Made by a program: the position numbers and the translations under genes. The notes beneath the pieces are model-generated. The model saw only the letters and a list, made by a program, of their open reading frames with translations, ran no database searches and was not told where the DNA came from. Below, piece by piece: positions 33,207 to 43,906 of a stretch of DNA of 64,000 bases. The stretch covers positions 1 through 64,000 of the forward strand of contig NZ_JAKSYI010000108.1 of NCBI RefSeq assembly GCF_022829285.1. Reading direction: 5' to 3'. The stretch's first letter is position 1. Each line of letters opens with the position of its first letter. Origin of the DNA: Methylobacterium sp. J-078 (GTDB lineage Bacteria; Pseudomonadota; Alphaproteobacteria; Rhizobiales; Beijerinckiaceae).

Positions 33207-35354
33207 CTAACCCGCTCCCAGCAGCCGGATCGCCGCGTCGCGCTCGAACAGGTAGAGCAGCACCCGCAGGGCCTGACCCCGCTCGCTCCGCAGGCCGGGG
33301 TCGCGCTGGACCACGAGCTGCGCGTCGTCGCGGGCCACCTGCAGCAGTTCGGCGTCGCTCTCCAGGCTGGCGAGGCGGAAGGCGGCCATCCCCGATTGGC
33401 GCGTGCCCAGCACCTCGCCCTCGCCGCGCAGGCGCAGATCCTCTTCCGCGATGCGGAAGCCGTCCTCGGTCTCGCGCATCATCTCGAGGCGGGCCCGCGA
33501 GACCTGGCCCAGCGGCCCGCGATAGAGCAGCAGGCAGGTGGAGGCCCGCGCGCCGCGCCCGACCCGGCCGCGCAGCTGGTGGAGCTGGGCGAGACCGAAG
33601 CGCTCGGCATGCTCGATGACCATGATGGTGGCCTCCGGCACGTCGACGCCGACCTCCACCACGGTCGTCGAGACGAGGATCTTCGTCTCGCCCCGCTGGA
33701 AGCGCTCCATGGCGGCGTCCTTGTCGGGGCCGGGCATCTTGCCGTGGATGAGGCCGACCGCATCACCGAAGCTGTGACGCAGGTCCCCGAACCGCTCCTC
33801 GGCGGCGGCCAGATCCACGAACTCGGATTCCGCCACCAGGGGGCAGATCCAGTAGACCCGGTCGCCGGCGGCGAGCGCCCGGTTCAGGCCCGCCACCACC
33901 TCGTCGAGGCGGTCGGTGGAGACGAGGCGGGTGGCGATGGCCTTGCGACCGGCGGGCTTCTCGTCGAGGACCGAGACGTCCATGTCGCCGAAGCAGGTCA
34001 GCGCCAGGGTGCGGGGGATCGGGGTCGCGGTCATCACCAGGATGTCGACGGCCGCGCCCTTGGCGCCGAGCGCCAGGCGCTGGTGCACGCCGAAGCGGTG
34101 CTGCTCGTCCACCACGGCGACGCCGAGATCGGCAAAGACCACGCTGTCCTGGAACAGCGCATGGGTGCCGACCACGATGTCGACTTCGCCCGCCGCCAGC
34201 GCCGCCAGGGTGGCGCGGCGCTCGGAGGCCTTGTCGCGCCCGGTCAGCAGGCGCAGGCGCAAGGGGGCGGCGAGGGGCGCGAGGCGCTCGAAATGCTGGC
34301 GGGCGAGGATCTCGGTCGGCGCCATCAGGGCGCCCTGGCGGCCGACCTCCACGGCGCTCGCCAGGGCGAGGAGCGCCACCGCGGTCTTGCCCGAGCCGAC
34401 ATCGCCCTGGAGCAGGCGCAGCATGCGCCGGTCGGAGGCGAGATCGCCCCGGATCTCGGCGACCGCGCGGCTCTGCGCGCCGGTGAGCGCGAAGGGCAGG
34501 GCGGCCTCGATCCGGCCGCTCAAGGTGCCGTCCCCCGCATTGGCCCGGCCCGGGGCACGGCGGTTGCGGGCCCGCATCAGCGCCAGCGCCAGCTGCGAGG
34601 CCAGGAGCTCGTCGTAGGCGAGGCGCCGCCGGGCCGGGGAGCGTGGCGGCGCGGTCGCCCCCTCGGGGATGGGCGGCGGCGCGCGCTCGGGCCGGTGCTC
34701 GGCCCGGAGCGCATCGGCGAAGGCCGGCAGGCCCTCGCGGGCGATCCAGGCCGGGTCCTGCCACTCGGGCAGCACCGGCAGGCGCTCCAGGGCGGCATGC
34801 GCCAGCTTCGAGATCGCCCGCGAGGTCAGGCCCTCGGTGGCGCCGTAGATCGGCTCGACGGTGGGCTGGGCGGCCAGGCCCGCCTCGTCGACGATGCGGG
34901 CCGGATGCACCATCTGGCGGTGCCCGTCCCAGAGGTCGATGCGCCCGGTGATGTAGCGGTGGGCGCCCAGCGGCAGCATCTTCTCCACGCGGGCCTGGGG
35001 CATGCCGAAGAACACGAGCGTGATGTCGCCGGTGGGGTCCTCCACCAGCACCCGGAAGGGGCGGCGCCCCGGCCCGGCTTGCGGCGCCCGGTAGCCCGTC
35101 ACGGTGACGCCGAGCGTCACGGGCTCGCCGGGGGGCGCCTCGGCGATGGAGCCCATCATCCGGCGGGCGACGCCCCCTTGCGGCAGGTGGAACAGGAGGT
35201 CGACGATCCGGGCCGGCTGCTCGGGGGTGCCCAGCAGCCGCTCGATCATCGGCGCCATCTTCGGGCCGATGCCGGGCAGGCCGCGCGCGGGCGCGAACAG
35301 GGCATCGAGAATGCTCGGGCGGAGCAGGGGCGGGCGGGGCGCGGGCTCGGTCAT
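33207..35354 (-). CDS. recG: ATP-dependent DNA helicase RecG
   Basis: 715-residue helicase that remodels stalled replication forks and Holliday junctions. N-terminal wedge (OB) domain with LLFHLPQGGVARRM and GYRAPQAGPGRRPFRVL; helicase motif I LLQGDVGSGKTAVALLAL; DExH-type VVDEQHRFGVHQR; motif III MTATPIPRTLAL; and C-terminal motifs ILVSTTVVEVGVDVPEA and QLRGRVGRG. The ATG at 35354 (MTEPAPRPPLL) gives the usual length; a start further upstream adds 59 low-complexity residues. Divergent from sdhE. Confidence 0.96.
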   Translation of the reverse strand: MTEPAPRPPLLRPSILDALFAPARGLPGIGPKMAPMIERLLGTPEQPARIVDLLFHLPQGGVARRMMGSIAEAPPGEPVTLGVTVTGYRAPQAGPGRRPFRVLVEDPTGDITLVFFGMPQARVEKMLPLGAHRYITGRIDLWDGHRQMVHPARIVDEAGLAAQPTVEPIYGATEGLTSRAISKLAHAALERLPVLPEWQDPAWIAREGLPAFADALRAEHRPERAPPPIPEGATAPPRSPARRRLAYDELLASQLALALMRARNRRAPGRANAGDGTLSGRIEAALPFALTGAQSRAVAEIRGDLASDRRMLRLLQGDVGSGKTAVALLALASAVEVGRQGALMAPTEILARQHFERLAPLAAPLRLRLLTGRDKASERRATLAALAAGEVDIVVGTHALFQDSVVFADLGVAVVDEQHRFGVHQRLALGAKGAAVDILVMTATPIPRTLALTCFGDMDVSVLDEKPAGRKAIATRLVSTDRLDEVVAGLNRALAAGDRVYWICPLVAESEFVDLAAAEERFGDLRHSFGDAVGLIHGKMPGPDKDAAMERFQRGETKILVSTTVVEVGVDVPEATIMVIEHAERFGLAQLHQLRGRVGRGARASTCLLLYRGPLGQVSRARLEMMRETEDGFRIAEEDLRLRGEGEVLGTRQSGMAAFRLASLESDAELLQVARDDAQLVVQRDPGLRSERGQALRVLLYLFERDAAIRLLGAG

Positions 35355-35615
35355 GCCCGCCCCCGGGCGCCGCGCGCGTCGGGTCGGACCAGACCAGATC
35401 TGTGAGCCGGGACGGGGTGCATGCCCCCCGCCATAGAATGCGGAGCGTGACCGGGGCAACATGCGCGTTGCCGCTCCCGGGCCCGCGCGACCGTTCCCGC
35501 GCCCGCGCGACCGTTGCCATGGCTCCGCCACCCGCCCTATGCGATGATCCTCCGCTCCGATCCGACGTCCTTCGATCCTGGGATCACGGGATCACAGCAG
35601 CACAGGACCGACCGT

Positions 35616-35909
35616 ATGTCCGGCACCACCCGCACCAGCGCCGACCTCGATCCGCGCCGCCGCCGCACCCTCTTCCGGGCCTGGCACCGGGGCATCCGCG
35701 AGATGGACCTCATCATGGGCCGCTTCGCCGATGCCGAGATCGGCACGCTCTCGGAGGAGGAGCTCACGCTGTTCGAGGCCCTGATCGAGGTGCCCGACCG
35801 CGACCTGTTCCGCTGGCTCACTGGCGAGGACCCGACGCCGGAGAACTACGACACGCCGGTCTATCGCCGCCTCAAGGCCTTCCACAAGCACGACGCGCCG
35901 ATCCATTAG
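35616..35909 (+). CDS. sdhE: FAD assembly factor SdhE
   Basis: 97-residue SdhE (YgfY/Sdh5) protein that helps attach FAD covalently to succinate dehydrogenase. Family features: RRRRTLFRAWHRGIREMDLI with the RGxxEMD motif that contacts the flavoprotein, FADAEIGTLSEEELTLFEAL, and DRDLFRWLTGED. The ATG at 35616 begins the conserved protein; an earlier in-frame ATG would add 34 residues that look non-coding. Cytoplasmic. Its position next to recG is common in alphaproteobacteria. Confidence 0.93.
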   Translation: MSGTTRTSADLDPRRRRTLFRAWHRGIREMDLIMGRFADAEIGTLSEEELTLFEALIEVPDRDLFRWLTGEDPTPENYDTPVYRRLKAFHKHDAPIH

Positions 35910-36107
35910 GGGCCGGACTCCGCCGCCCGGCTCACCGGGCTCCAGCGCATTCCCGACGGGCCGCCCAGGGTCGGAGCCGGGATTGCCGTTCGGCTTGCCG
36001 TGATGGATTGAAGTCGGCCGCCACGACAGGATAGGATAGGATCGCCGACGAGGCGCCAAGGCTTCTTCTTTATCAGCACGACGCCATCAGACGAGAGAGG
36101 CAGCGTC

Positions 36108-36584
36108 ATGCCTGACATCGTGGGATTGAACGACAAGCTGCGGAACGTTGTCGATTACAGCGGCATTACCTCCGCCTACGAGAAGATCATTACCGAGATA
36201 AGTGGCGATATATCGTTTTATTTTATCCTGATCTATTCCCTACAGATGCTCATCATAATCCTTGGGTCTTCTTCTGCGGCAATCGTTGCACTACAGAATA
36301 ACAGCAACGAACGATGGGTCAAGCCTCTGGCTGTCATCCTGACGCTGCTGTTGACCATATCGGCCTCGGTTCAGAACGTCTTTCATCTGAAAGAAAACTC
36401 GGACGCGCTGGTGAAGTTGTCCGGCAAGATCCTGGAGGAGACGGCCGAGATCGGTGTGGAAATGCAAACACCGCAAACGCCCGAACAGACCCGCGAGAAC
36501 ATCTCAAAACGGGTGAAGACGTACAACATGTTCTACACCGAGCGCCTCAGGATCCGGGGCAACGTGGAAGCTCCGAAATCCTGA
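36108..36584 (+). CDS. Two-TM protein, possibly SLATT/DUF4231-like
   Basis: 158 residues. A soluble N-terminal helix (LNDKLRNVVDYSGITSAYEK), two membrane helices close together (ISFYFILIYSLQMLIIILG and VKPLAVILTLLLTISASVQ) and a helical cytoplasmic tail with Tyr/Arg near the end. This two-helix plus helical-tail design resembles SLATT-type membrane effectors found in bacterial conflict systems, but I see no diagnostic motif and no cyclase or SLOG partner next door. The GC content is clearly lower than the flanking sdhE and katG genes (runs such as tcgttttattttatc), so it was probably acquired. Confidence 0.6.
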   Translation: MPDIVGLNDKLRNVVDYSGITSAYEKIITEISGDISFYFILIYSLQMLIIILGSSSAAIVALQNNSNERWVKPLAVILTLLLTISASVQNVFHLKENSDALVKLSGKILEETAEIGVEMQTPQTPEQTRENISKRVKTYNMFYTERLRIRGNVEAPKS

Positions 36585-36926
36585 CCCTCGCAAGAGGCCG
36601 AACGACCGGGCCGGGCCGGGGAACGGACCTCCGCGCCTCCGCGAAACCTGCGTCCGGCTTGGCACGACCACAACCTGCCGACTGGCCCGAGGCGCGCCAC
36701 TGCGCGGGAAGCCACGGACATGTGAAGGCGGCGCCTGCGTCAGCGCGGCGGCGGCGATTCGCGCCCGCACGGGCGACACGGCACCTTGATTTTCGGGGCG
36801 GACGCTAGATTTCGCTCGCGGTGCGGGATCACGCACGGGTTGCCGTCGTACGCCCCCCGCCGGCGGCGCGGAACCTTGCGACCCGATCCGCCCGACGAGG
36901 CCGGTCCTGTATCGAGAGGGATTCCG
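36585..36926. other. Intergenic upstream of katG, nothing recognised
   Basis: Carries the katG promoter by position. I see no clear OxyR-like or Irr-like palindrome and no small ORF that can be supported. Confidence 0.4.
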
Positions 36927-39242
36927 ATGAACGAGATGACGATCGACAAGACCAACACCGAATCCTATCCGATGGCGGGCCGATGCCCGTTCGGAGGCGA
37001 CCGCATCGGCGGGGCGCTGGGCAGCCGCCCGGCCCTGGAGAACTGGTATCCGCACCGCCTGCGGGTCGAGCTCCTGCATCAGAACGGGCTCGCGGCCGAT
37101 CCGCTCGGCCCCGATTTCGACTATGCCAGCGCGTTCGCGGCGCTCGACTACGACGCGCTCAAACGCGACATCAAGCAGTTCCTGACCTCGTCGGTGGCGT
37201 GGTGGCCGTCCGATTACGGCAATTACGGCCCGCAGATGATCCGCATGGCCTGGCACTCGGCCGGCACCTACCGCATCGCGGACGGGCGCGGCGGGGCGGG
37301 GACCGGGATGCAGCGCTTCGCGCCGATCTCGAGCTGGTGGGACAACGGCAACACCGACAAGTCGCGCCGCCTCCTGCAGCCGATCAAGCACAAGTACGGC
37401 AACGCCCTGTCCTGGGCCGACCTGATGGTGCTGACCGGCAACTGCGCCCTGGAGATCATGGGCCTGCCGACCTACGGCTTCGCCGGTGGGCGCCTCGACG
37501 CCTGGGAGGCGGACGACGCCACCTACTGGGGGCCGGAGGTCGTCGAGATGGGCTCGGTCTCGAGCTTCGACGAGATGGTCAACCGCGACCAGCGTTGGCG
37601 GGGCAAGAACGGCGACGCCGATTACGATCTGGAGAACCCGCTCGCCGCCTCCCACCAGGCGCTGATCTACGTGAACCCGGAAGGGCCCTACGCGAACGGC
37701 GATCCGCAGGGCTCGGCCAACGACATCCGGGTGACCTTCACCCGCATGGCCATGAACGACGAGGAGACGGTGGCGCTGATCGCCGGCGGCCACGCCTTCG
37801 GCAAGAGCCACGGCATGGTCCCGGCCAAGGAGATCGGGCCGCCGCCGGAGATGGCGCCGATGGAGGCGATGGGGCTGGGCTGGCACAACCCGAAGGGCGC
37901 CGGCAAGGACACGATGACCAACGGCATCGAGGGCAGCTGGACCCCCGACCCGACGAAATGGGACAACGCCTACCTGGAGAACCTCTTCCGGTTCGACTGG
38001 GAGCAGACGAAAAGCCCGGCCGGCGCCCTGCAATGGACGCCCAAGGACCCGAACGCGCCCCGGACCCCCGACGCCCACGTCCCGGGCCAGTCGCACCCCC
38101 TGATGATGATGACCTCCGACATCGCCCTCAAGGTCGATCCGGAGTACCGCAAGGTCTGCGAGAAGTTCCTCGCCGACTTCGACGCCTTCACGCAGGCCTT
38201 CTCCAAGGCGTGGTACAAGCTCACCCACCGCGACATGGGCCCCAAGCACCGCTACCTCGGCCCGGAGGTGCGGATCGAGGACGGCCTCCTCTGGCAGGAC
38301 CCGATCCCCGATGCGGCCTACGCGCCGATCGGCGAGGCCGAGATCGCGGCCCTCAAGCAGGCTGTCCTGGCCACAGGCGTCTCGGTCTCGGATCTGGCCT
38401 TCACCGCCTTCTCGGCGGCCTCGACCTACCGCGACAGCGACAAGCGCGGCGGCGCCAATGGCGGACGCCTCGCCCTTGCTCCGCAGAAGGATTGGGCCGT
38501 GAACCGCCGGGCCGCGCCCGTGGTCGAGGCTTTGCGCGGGGTCATGGCCGCGTTCAACGATGGCCGCAGCGACGGCAAGAGGGTCTCATTGGCCGACCTC
38601 ATCGTGCTCGCCGGCTGCGCCGCCGTGGAGCGGGCCGCCCGGGACGCGGGGGTCGAGACGCCCGTGCCGTTCACCCCCGGCCGGGTCGACACCACGCAGG
38701 CGCTGACCGACGTCGAGATGTTCACCTGGCTGAAGCCCGTTGTGGACGGCTTCCGCAACTACGTCGACGACGGGTTCGGCGCCATGGCACCGAAGCTGTC
38801 GCCGGAGGAGATGTTCCTCGACAAGGCCAACCTGCTCACTCTGACCGCGCCCGAGTGGGTGGTTCTGACCGGCGGCCTGCGTGCGCTGAACGCCAACCAC
38901 GACGGCTCGAACCAGGGCATCTTCACCGACCGGGTCGGCGTGCTGACGACGGACTTCTTCCGCACCCTGACCGACACGGACCTGGTCTGGGAGAAGGCGG
39001 ACGCGACGGGGACCGCCTTCGCCCTCAAGGACCGCGCGAGCGGGCAGGTGCGGTTCACCGCCACCCGCGCCGACCTCATCTTCGGGTCGAACGCGCAGCT
39101 GCGCAACATCGCCGATGCCTATGCGGGCAGCGATGGCCAGCGCCGCTTCGTGGCGGATTTCGTGCGGGTCTGGGACAAGGTGATGATGCTCGACCGGTAC
39201 GACGTGAAGGGCCACCGGCGTTACGGACCCATGGCGGCCTGA
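36927..39242 (+). CDS. katG: Catalase-peroxidase KatG
   Basis: 771-residue heme enzyme that destroys hydrogen peroxide and also acts as a peroxidase. The ATG at 36927 follows GAGAGGG. The active site shows distal Arg/Trp/His in [13 protein letters not shown] and proximal His in [13 protein letters not shown]; the residues of the Met-Tyr-Trp adduct are present (Trp of MAWHSAG, Tyr of [12 protein letters not shown], Met of [10 protein letters not shown]). The C-terminal duplicated domain is complete, ending [14 protein letters not shown]. Somewhat longer than E. coli KatG. Two strong hairpins follow the stop. Confidence 0.97.
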   Translation: MNEMTIDKTNTESYPMAGRCPFGGDRIGGALGSRPALENWYPHRLRVELLHQNGLAADPLGPDFDYASAFAALDYDALKRDIKQFLTSSVAWWPSDYGNYGPQMIRMAWHSAGTYRIADGRGGAGTGMQRFAPISSWWDNGNTDKSRRLLQPIKHKYGNALSWADLMVLTGNCALEIMGLPTYGFAGGRLDAWEADDATYWGPEVVEMGSVSSFDEMVNRDQRWRGKNGDADYDLENPLAASHQALIYVNPEGPYANGDPQGSANDIRVTFTRMAMNDEETVALIAGGHAFGKSHGMVPAKEIGPPPEMAPMEAMGLGWHNPKGAGKDTMTNGIEGSWTPDPTKWDNAYLENLFRFDWEQTKSPAGALQWTPKDPNAPRTPDAHVPGQSHPLMMMTSDIALKVDPEYRKVCEKFLADFDAFTQAFSKAWYKLTHRDMGPKHRYLGPEVRIEDGLLWQDPIPDAAYAPIGEAEIAALKQAVLATGVSVSDLAFTAFSAASTYRDSDKRGGANGGRLALAPQKDWAVNRRAAPVVEALRGVMAAFNDGRSDGKRVSLADLIVLAGCAAVERAARDAGVETPVPFTPGRVDTTQALTDVEMFTWLKPVVDGFRNYVDDGFGAMAPKLSPEEMFLDKANLLTLTAPEWVVLTGGLRALNANHDGSNQGIFTDRVGVLTTDFFRTLTDTDLVWEKADATGTAFALKDRASGQVRFTATRADLIFGSNAQLRNIADAYAGSDGQRRFVADFVRVWDKVMMLDRYDVKGHRRYGPMAA

Positions 39243-39258
39243 CCGATGGCCGACTGAT

Positions 39259-39326
39259 CGCCCCGTCCCACGATCCGCCGGACGGGGCGCGGGCGTTCCG
39301 GCACTCCCTCGCGAGCGCCGGAACGC
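39259..39326 (+). terminator. Tandem terminator hairpins after katG
   Basis: First hairpin CGCCCCGTCC (39259-39268) with GGACGGGGCG (39280-39289); second GCGTTCCGGC (39293-39302) with GCCGGAACGC (39317-39326). The second is followed by the AT-rich stretch GATTATTCTTGACAATATTCC. Confidence 0.75.
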
Positions 39327-40225
39327 CGATTATTCTTGACAATATTCCTATTTCGTGCGCCTATGGCCCCACCTGCCGCCCGCACCAAACGGGAGCCCGA
39401 CCGGAGACCGACCGGATGGGCTGGGGGGCGGCGGGGCGGTGCCCGCGTCGGTGGCTTCGGTCGCTGCCGCCCCGGGCGACGGCTCGCTACGACCGTTGGC
39501 TCGGGACAGGGCGGCGCGCCGGGGAGGAAATGCCCTTGGCCGGCCGACCCGTCGCTGGGACAGCGGAGAACAGCTGCGGCGCCGCCCATGACGAGGCGGC
39601 GTGCGACGAAGGCTCGCTCGGAAGCGTGCGGGGTCCCCTTGGAACCCGCCGAACTTAGCGCCAGCGCGAGACCCGTCGGAGACACCGCGACGCTGATGGC
39701 CCCGGCGGCGACGCCGGAGCCGAGGGACGCCGGGGGACCGGCACAATCAAAAGCGCAGTCCAAGGGTTCCGCGGCGTCCCGCGTCCCCGTTCGGCGTGTC
39801 GTTTCTTCGGGCCATGCCCCCGGCGCGGAATCGCGCGCGGGGGTGAAGCCGCGTGGGGGATGAAGCCACCGAGGCCGACCCTCCCCCCTCTGCGGGGGAG
39901 GGTGGTCGCGGAGCGACCGGGAGAGGGGCGCGCGCTTTCCGGAGAGGTCGCCCCCTTCACCCGCCTGCTCCGCAGGCACCCTCTCCCGCAGAGGGGAGAG
40001 GGTTCGCGCGGCCCGCGCTGCGCCGGATCAACGCGGTGGGGTGCGTTAACGCCGGTACGCCGCCGCGCGGGTCTGGTAAGGACCGGGCTCAGGGATACAT
40101 ACGGTCCTGCCTCGGGGGGATCGAAGCGCCCGCCGAGACGGCCGTGGCGGTCCTTCTTGAGACGAGGAGCCGGACGGACGCGCACGCATCCGACCGGCGC
40201 AGCACGAGTGCAAAACCCAGACCCG
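39327..40225. other. Long intergenic region before mfd
   Basis: About 900 bp. AT-rich near 39329-39356, then GC-rich sequence with stop-free frames on both strands that look like composition artefacts (Arg/Pro/Gly-rich, no motif). The only clear structure is the palindromic repeat at 39881-40011. The mfd promoter must lie in the last part. Confidence 0.5.
39881..40011. repeat. Composite intergenic palindromic repeat
   Basis: A left arm CCCTCCCCCCTCTGCGGGGG and a right arm CCCTCTCCCGCAGAGGGGAG (with AGGG following) flank a middle segment that itself holds ggtcgcggagcgacc and gcctgctccgcaggc hairpins. The architecture matches the repeat at 55165-55275, whose arms differ in the central bases (TTGTG instead of TCTGCG). 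Such cloverleaf-like elements are frequent between alphaproteobacterial genes. Confidence 0.7.
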
Positions 40226-43200
40226 ATGGCCAAACCCCAGCCCAAAGCTCCCGCGCCCGCGCCCAAACCCCAGACGGCGCGCTTCGCCCTGCCGAAATCC
40301 GGCGCGCTGGCCCGCGCCCTGGAGTCGCTCAAGCGCGGCGACAGCCCGACGCTCGCCAACGTGCCGGAGGGCTTCGACGCGGTCGTGGTGGCGGATCTGG
40401 CCCGGGCGCTGAGCCGCGATTTCGAGGGGCCGGCGGTGCTGGTCCACGTCGCCCGCGATTCCGGGCGCTCGGCCGCCTTCGTCAACGCCCTGAAGTTCGT
40501 CGCCCCCGAGATCGAAGCGATGAGCGTGCCGGCCTGGGATTGCCAGCCCTACGACCGGGTCTCGCCCAACGCCGCCATCGCGGCCCAGCGCATGACCGCG
40601 CTCTCGCGCCTGTCCCGCTCGCGCTCCTCGGAGGAGCAGCCGCGCATCCTCTGCACCACCGTCAACGCTTTGATTCAGAGGGTGCCTCCCAGAGAGAAGA
40701 TCGCGGTGGAGACGTTCTCGGCCGCCATCGGCAACGTGGTGCCGATGGACACCGTGATGGCCTGGGTCGAGGCCAACGGCTTCCTGCGCACCGGCACCGT
40801 GCGGGACACCGGCGAGTACGCGGTGCGCGGCGGCATCCTCGACCTGTCGCCGCCGGGGCTGCCGAACCCGATCCGCCTCGACTTCTTCGGCGACACCCTG
40901 GAGTCGATCCGCGCCTTCGACCCCGAGACCCAGCGCACCGTCGGGCAGCTGCGCTCCCTCGACCTCGTGCCGATGAGCGAGGTGCAGCTCACCACCGAGA
41001 CGATCCGGCGCTTCCGCCAGGGCTACGTCTCGAATTTCGGGGCGGCCACCCGCGACGACCGGCTCTACGAGACGATCAGCGAGGGACGGCGCTATGCCGG
41101 CCTCGAGCACTGGATGCCGCTGTTCTACGACCGGCTCGACACGCTGTTCGACTACGTCGGCGGCGTGCCGATGGTCTTCGACGCGCAGGTGGACGAGGCG
41201 GCCGGTGAGCGCCTGACCCTGATCCGCGACTATTACGACGCCCGCGCCGAGGCGGTGAAGGCACCGTCCCCCGGCGTCGCGCCCTACAAGCCGCTCAAGC
41301 CCTCCGCCCTCTACCTCACCCCCAACGAGTGGCGCGACCGGGTCGCGGCGGCAGCGGTCGCCCGGCTCACCCCCTTCTCGATGCCCGAGAGCCCGGACCG
41401 GGCGACGATCGACTGCGAGGGCCGCCAGGGCCGCACCTTCGCGGCCGAGCGCGCCGACGAATCCGCCAGCGTGTTCGACGCGGCGGTCGCCCACGTGAAG
41501 GACCTGCAGGGCTCCGGCCACCATGTCATCCTGGGCTCCTGGTCCGACGGCTCGCGCGACCGGCTCTGCTCGGTGCTGGCCGATCACGGCCTCAAGAAGC
41601 CCGTGGCCATCAACACGCTGGCGGCGGTCAACGCCCTCAAGCGCGGCACCGACGTGGCGGTGGCGGTCTGGGGCCTGGAATCCGGCTTCGTCGTCGACCG
41701 GCTCGCGGTGATCTCGGAGGGCGACATCCTCGGCGACCGGCTGGTGCGCCAGAAGCGCAAGGCCAAGCGCCCGCAGGACATCATCCTGGAGGTGCAGGCC
41801 CTCCAGCCCGGCGACCTCGTGGTCCATGCCGACCACGGCATCGGCCGCTTCGTCGGGCTGAAGACGATCACGGCCGCGGGCGCGCCGCACGACTGCCTGG
41901 AGATCCAGTATGCCGGCGGCCTGCTGCTGCTCCCCGTCGAGAACATCGAGCTCCTGACGCGCTACGGCTCGGAGGACGCGGAGGTCGCCCTCGACCGTCT
42001 CGGCGGCGGCGCCTGGCAGGCCCGCAAGGCCAAGATGAAGAAGCGCATCCTGGAGATGGCGGGCCAGCTCATCCGGATCGCGGCCGAGCGCTTCGTGCGC
42101 CAGGCCCCCCGCCTGCACGCGCCGGAGGGCCTCTACGACGAGTTCGCGGCCCGCTTCGCCTTCAACGAGACCGAGGACCAGGCCAACGCCATCGACGCGG
42201 TGCTGACCGACCTCAACGCGGGCCGGCCGATGGACCGGCTGGTCTGCGGCGACGTCGGATTCGGCAAGACCGAGGTGGCCCTGCGCGCCGCCTTCGCGGG
42301 CGCCATGGGCGGCAAGCAGGTGGCGGTGGTGGTGCCCACCACCCTCCTGGCGCGTCAGCACTACCGGACGTTCAGTGAGCGCTTCAAGGGCTTGCCCGTG
42401 GAGGTCGCGCAGATGTCCCGCTTCGTCTCGAACACCGAGATGAAGCGGGTGCGCGACGGGCTCGTCGCCGGCACCGTCGACATCGTGGTCGGCACCCACG
42501 CCCTGCTCGCCAAGAACGTGGCCTTCAAGGATCTCGGCCTGATCATCGTCGACGAGGAGCAGCATTTCGGTGTCGCCCACAAGGAGCGCCTCAAGGCGCT
42601 CCAGGCCGACGTGCACGTGCTCACCCTCTCGGCGACGCCGATCCCGCGCACCCTGCAACTCGCCATGACGGGGGTGCGCGAACTGTCCATCATCGCCACG
42701 CCCCCGGTGGATCGCCTGGCTGTCCGCACCTCCGTGACGCCGTTCGACCCGCTCCTCGTCCGCGAGGCGCTCCTGCGCGAGCGCTATCGCGGCGGCCAGT
42801 CGTTCTACGTGGTGCCGCGCATCGAGGATCTGGCCGAGGTCAAGCGCTTCCTCGACACCGAGATGCCCGAGACCACCGTGGCGGTCGCCCACGGCCAGAT
42901 GGCGGCCGGGCAGCTCGAGGACGTGATGACAGCCTTCTACGAGGGCAAGTACGACGTGCTGCTCTCGACCACCATCGTCGAATCCGGCCTCGACATCCCC
43001 ACCGCCAACACGCTCATCGTGCACCGGGCCGACATGTTCGGTCTCGCCCAGCTCTACCAGCTGCGCGGCCGCGTCGGGCGCGCCAAGGCCCGGGCCTACG
43101 CGCTGTTCACCACCCCGGCCAACCGCACCCTGACGGTGCAGGCGGAAAAGCGCCTCACGGTGCTCCAGACCCTCGACACCCTCGGCGCCGGCTTCCAGCT

Positions 43201-43819
43201 GGCCTCCCACGACCTCGACATCCGGGGTGCGGGCAACCTGCTCGGCGACGCCCAGTCGGGCCACATCAAGGAGGTCGGCTACGAGCTCTACCAGCAGATG
43301 CTGGAGGATGCGGTCACGGCCCTGAAGGCCGGCATCGACGAGCCCGTGGAGGAGGCTTGGTCGCCCACCATCGCGCTCGGCGCGCCGGTCACGATCCCGG
43401 AGGACTACGTCGAGGACCTCACCGTCCGCCTCGGCCTCTACCGCCGGCTCTCGACCCTCGAGAACGACGCCGAGATGGAGAGCTTCGGCGCCGAGCTGAT
43501 CGACCGCTTCGGTACGCTGCCGCCGGAGGTGGAGCAGCTCCTCAAGATCGTCACCATCAAGATCCTGTGCCGCGACACCAACGTGGAGAAGGTCGAGGCC
43601 GGCCCGAAGGGCGTGGTCATCCACTTCCGCGACAAGGCCTTCGCCAACCCGCAGGGCCTCGTGACCTACGTCGCCGAGCAGGCCTCCTTCGCCAAGGTGC
43701 GCCCGGACATGAGCATCGTCTTCATCCGCGAACTCGACAGTATCCCGGAGCGGCTCAAGGTGACGACGACGATCCTGCGCAGCCTCGCCACCATCGCGCG
43801 TCGCAAGAAGGCCGCGTGA
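40226..43819 (+). CDS. mfd: Transcription-repair coupling factor Mfd
   Basis: 1197-residue DNA translocase that removes RNA polymerase stalled at lesions and recruits UvrA. UvrB-like N-terminal modules (GAMSVPAWDCQPYDRVSPN-type region; RGGILDLSPPG), CarD-like RNAP-interacting domain (LQPGDLVVHADHGIGRFVGL), RecG-like motor with LVCGDVGFGKTEVALRA, IIVDEEQHFGV and LSATPIPRTLQLAMTG, the TRG region (QLYQLRGRVGRAKARAYAL) and a C-terminal regulatory domain. The ATG at 40226 (MAKPQPKAPAPAPK) follows a non-conserved upstream extension. Ends at a strong bidirectional terminator. Confidence 0.97.
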   Translation: MAKPQPKAPAPAPKPQTARFALPKSGALARALESLKRGDSPTLANVPEGFDAVVVADLARALSRDFEGPAVLVHVARDSGRSAAFVNALKFVAPEIEAMSVPAWDCQPYDRVSPNAAIAAQRMTALSRLSRSRSSEEQPRILCTTVNALIQRVPPREKIAVETFSAAIGNVVPMDTVMAWVEANGFLRTGTVRDTGEYAVRGGILDLSPPGLPNPIRLDFFGDTLESIRAFDPETQRTVGQLRSLDLVPMSEVQLTTETIRRFRQGYVSNFGAATRDDRLYETISEGRRYAGLEHWMPLFYDRLDTLFDYVGGVPMVFDAQVDEAAGERLTLIRDYYDARAEAVKAPSPGVAPYKPLKPSALYLTPNEWRDRVAAAAVARLTPFSMPESPDRATIDCEGRQGRTFAAERADESASVFDAAVAHVKDLQGSGHHVILGSWSDGSRDRLCSVLADHGLKKPVAINTLAAVNALKRGTDVAVAVWGLESGFVVDRLAVISEGDILGDRLVRQKRKAKRPQDIILEVQALQPGDLVVHADHGIGRFVGLKTITAAGAPHDCLEIQYAGGLLLLPVENIELLTRYGSEDAEVALDRLGGGAWQARKAKMKKRILEMAGQLIRIAAERFVRQAPRLHAPEGLYDEFAARFAFNETEDQANAIDAVLTDLNAGRPMDRLVCGDVGFGKTEVALRAAFAGAMGGKQVAVVVPTTLLARQHYRTFSERFKGLPVEVAQMSRFVSNTEMKRVRDGLVAGTVDIVVGTHALLAKNVAFKDLGLIIVDEEQHFGVAHKERLKALQADVHVLTLSATPIPRTLQLAMTGVRELSIIATPPVDRLAVRTSVTPFDPLLVREALLRERYRGGQSFYVVPRIEDLAEVKRFLDTEMPETTVAVAHGQMAAGQLEDVMTAFYEGKYDVLLSTTIVESGLDIPTANTLIVHRADMFGLAQLYQLRGRVGRAKARAYALFTTPANRTLTVQAEKRLTVLQTLDTLGAGFQLASHDLDIRGAGNLLGDAQSGHIKEVGYELYQQMLEDAVTALKAGIDEPVEEAWSPTIALGAPVTIPEDYVEDLTVRLGLYRRLSTLENDAEMESFGAELIDRFGTLPPEVEQLLKIVTIKILCRDTNVEKVEAGPKGVVIHFRDKAFANPQGLVTYVAEQASFAKVRPDMSIVFIRELDSIPERLKVTTTILRSLATIARRKKAA

Positions 43820-43828
43820 GCCCCAACG

Positions 43829-43862
43829 CGAAAAGGGCGCGCCGGCTGGCGCGCCCTTTTCG
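43829..43862. terminator. Bidirectional terminator between mfd and the receiver-like gene
   Basis: Perfect 15-bp stem, CGAAAAGGGCGCGCC (43829-43843) with GGCGCGCCCTTTTCG (43848-43862), loop GGCT. It has A-runs and T-runs at both ends, so it works in both directions between convergent genes. Confidence 0.9.
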
Positions 43863-43906
43863 AAGAACCAGGGGAGGGGCTTTGGTGTCCCTCCGTGCCG
43901 GGCCTC

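Noticed and set aside
39336..39863. Open frames in the long gap before mfd
   Set aside because: All are Arg/Pro/Ala/Gly-rich on both strands without recognisable motifs or ribosome sites; one overlaps the palindromic repeat.
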